Positions 62,559-64,000 of a DNA stretch of 64,000 nt are shown piece after piece. The translations under genes and the position numbers were made by a program. The notes below the pieces were generated by a model. The model ran no database searches, was not told where the DNA came from, and was given only the letters and a program-made list of their open reading frames with translations. How positions within the stretch are numbered: the first letter of the stretch is position 1; every line of letters starts with the position of its first letter. Source of the DNA: Uranotaenia lowii. Lineage: Eukaryota > Arthropoda > Insecta > Diptera > Culicidae. Location of the stretch: positions 59,905,746 through 59,969,745 of the forward strand of contig NC_073691.1 in NCBI RefSeq assembly GCF_029784155.1, in the 5' to 3' direction.

Positions 62559-62927
62559 TTTTGTGATAAATTTTGAACTTGTGCGCTTTTTTTGCAGAAC
62601 TAAAGTGCGTAACAATGATTTCGAAAATCAAGCTTTTAATTCAATTAACTCTCCGCGAGCCCACGATCAATTTTGATTGAAAAAAAGTACCTAATAGAAG
62701 TTTTCGCAACTCTGCAAAATACGAGAATTTCTCCGAATATTTAAACAAGACTTTAACCCAATGCACAATGGGGAAAAATGTGTACAAACCACGAAGAATT
62801 TCGATATCTTCTGTTCTACTTGAACTTAATCTATGAAAATATACTTCCCTTTAGAAAAAAAAAACACCCCGAGAATTGGACATAGTTAGACGTCGCACAA
62901 GCTTACCCTTTATTCCCCGACATTTTT
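62559..62927. other. spacer between Helitron-like elements
   Basis: AT-rich, nothing recognised. Confidence 0.4.
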
Positions 62928-64000
62928 AATATATATATATATATATATATAAAAAGCAATTTCTGTGGGTTTGTTTGTTTGTTTGTTTGTCCTCTATAGA
63001 CTAAGCCGTCTTAAGAGCTAGAGAGCTGAAAATTGGCATGGATGCTCATTAGGACCAGGAATGGTGAAAAATGTTTTCAGATTTTCGGATGACCCCTTCT
63101 GAAGGGGGTCGTCCATAAAAGACAAATATTGTTTTCGCGATATTGACGCAATTTTTCGTCGGATTGAGATGAAAATTTGCACATGAGGATTTTGAGAGAT
63201 GAGCAATTGGTTACAGGTATTCAATTTTCGGTCAGGGGTCAGCAAAAGGGGTCGTCCATATCAACTGTTTAATATTTGTGCGATATTGGCGTTATTATAA
63301 ATCGGATTGGGATGAAAATTTGCACATAGGAATTTTGAGTGACGAGCAATCGATTCCAGATTTTAAATGCGGAGTCAGGGGCCAGCCAAAGGGGTCGTCC
63401 ATATAAACCACTCGCTGTTTTTGCATTGGATTTAGATGAAAGTTTGTACACGAGAGTTTTTAGGGACGGGCAATCAATTTTTGGTAACGAATTTAGTAAA
63501 AGAGGCCGGCAAAAGGGGTCGTCCATATTACTTTTCAATATTTTTGTGATATTTACGTTATTATACATCGGATTGTGATGGAAACTTGCACATAGGAGTT
63601 ATTAACAAATGATTTTAATTATCCAAATCTTAGTCAAGGATCGGTTTAAGGGGTCGTCCATATTAACTGTTCACTGTTTTCACGGGAGTTTTAAGGGATG
63701 AGCAATTGATTCCAAGCATCCAATTTTGAGGCAAGGGTTCGGAAAAAGGGTTCGTCCATATTACCTGATCAATGTTTTACGATATTGACGTAATTATACT
63801 TTGGATTAGGATGAAAATTGACACACGAAAGTTTTTCAGGGATTGATAATTTATTTCAGGTAACAAATTTGCTGTAAGGGATCGGAGAAAAGGGTCGTCC
63901 ATATCACATGTTCACTTTTTTGCTATACTGACGTTATTGTACATTGGATTGCAATGAAAATTCACGCACGTGGGTTTTGAAAATCGGACATCCGATTTTA
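62928..64000 (+). mobile_element. Helitron-like element, 5' part, continues past window
   Basis: Begins with an (AT)n run (about 62928-62951), then AAAAAGCAATTTCTGTGGG, (TTTG)n and TCCTCTATAGACTA, then a segment reading GAAAATTGGCATGGATGCTC. This order is typical of 5' ends of insect non-autonomous Helitrons. The expected TC at the very start is not clear because it falls in the AT run. The rest is a series of degenerate tandem repeats with GTCGTCCAT or a variant at 63108, 63251, 63394, 63518, 63653, 63750 and 63894. The spacing suggests a basic unit of about 143 bp with deletions. No coding sequence; open frames on both strands (63018-63245, 63269-63568, 63339-63578) are repeat shadows. Confidence 0.6.

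Overview
The window looks like gene-poor, heterochromatin-like DNA from a large eukaryotic genome, most likely a dipteran insect and plausibly a mosquito. This rests on the mobile-element set (a tRNA-derived SINE with 12-13 bp target-site duplications, Helitron-like ends, an endonuclease-type non-LTR retrotransposon fragment) and on the AT-rich non-coding flanks. The species call is inference. I found no host protein-coding gene I could defend, no rRNA, no functional tRNA and no CRISPR. Almost all long open frames come from tandem repeats whose unit happens to lack stop codons.

Layout. 1-286: 3'-ward part of a non-LTR retrotransposon endonuclease domain on the minus strand. 1299-2396: 7-bp satellite (GAATCTT). 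3215-3420: degenerate ATTCGGCC minisatellite. 4721-8912: 9-bp satellite (AAAAAAGAC), almost perfect for about 3.5 kb. 8921-10662: large inverted repeat made of a second 9-bp satellite, (AAAAATTAC) on the left and its complement (GTAATTTTT) on the right, with a 97-bp TA-flanked MITE near the centre. 10679-31310: 13-bp satellite (CTACTCAAACTCG and variants) organised into kilobase-scale higher-order repeats, including an exactly adjacent 6,030-bp tandem duplication. 31311-31997: the GTAATTTTT array again. 32041-47636: a second 13-bp satellite block, a diverged copy of the first, interrupted at 33119-33568 by a 445-bp poly(A)-tailed retroinsertion. 47637-48730: a third GTAATTTTT array that decays into T-rich DNA. 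49150-49627: two copies of one SINE, head-out and tail-to-tail. 52681-53315: four spaced TGACGTCA-type palindromes. 54113-55928: a 1.8-kb fold-back element with CACTA ends and a TTA duplication. 60624-61435: about 203 perfect copies of CTGA. 61640-64000: one decayed Helitron-like element (3' end at 62558) and the start of a second (about 62928 to beyond the window) with degenerate ~143-bp internal repeats.

How it fits together. The central 44 kb is a nested hierarchy: 9-bp and 13-bp units, kilobase-scale blocks, 3.5/4.35/6.03-kb tandem duplications, and a macro-unit (13-bp satellite plus GTAATTTTT array) duplicated as a whole. The same junction sequences recur at both macro-unit borders. The retroinsertion in one macro-unit and the matching empty site in the other date the insertion after the macro-duplication. 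This satellite architecture is the most unusual content of the window. No multi-gene system is present.
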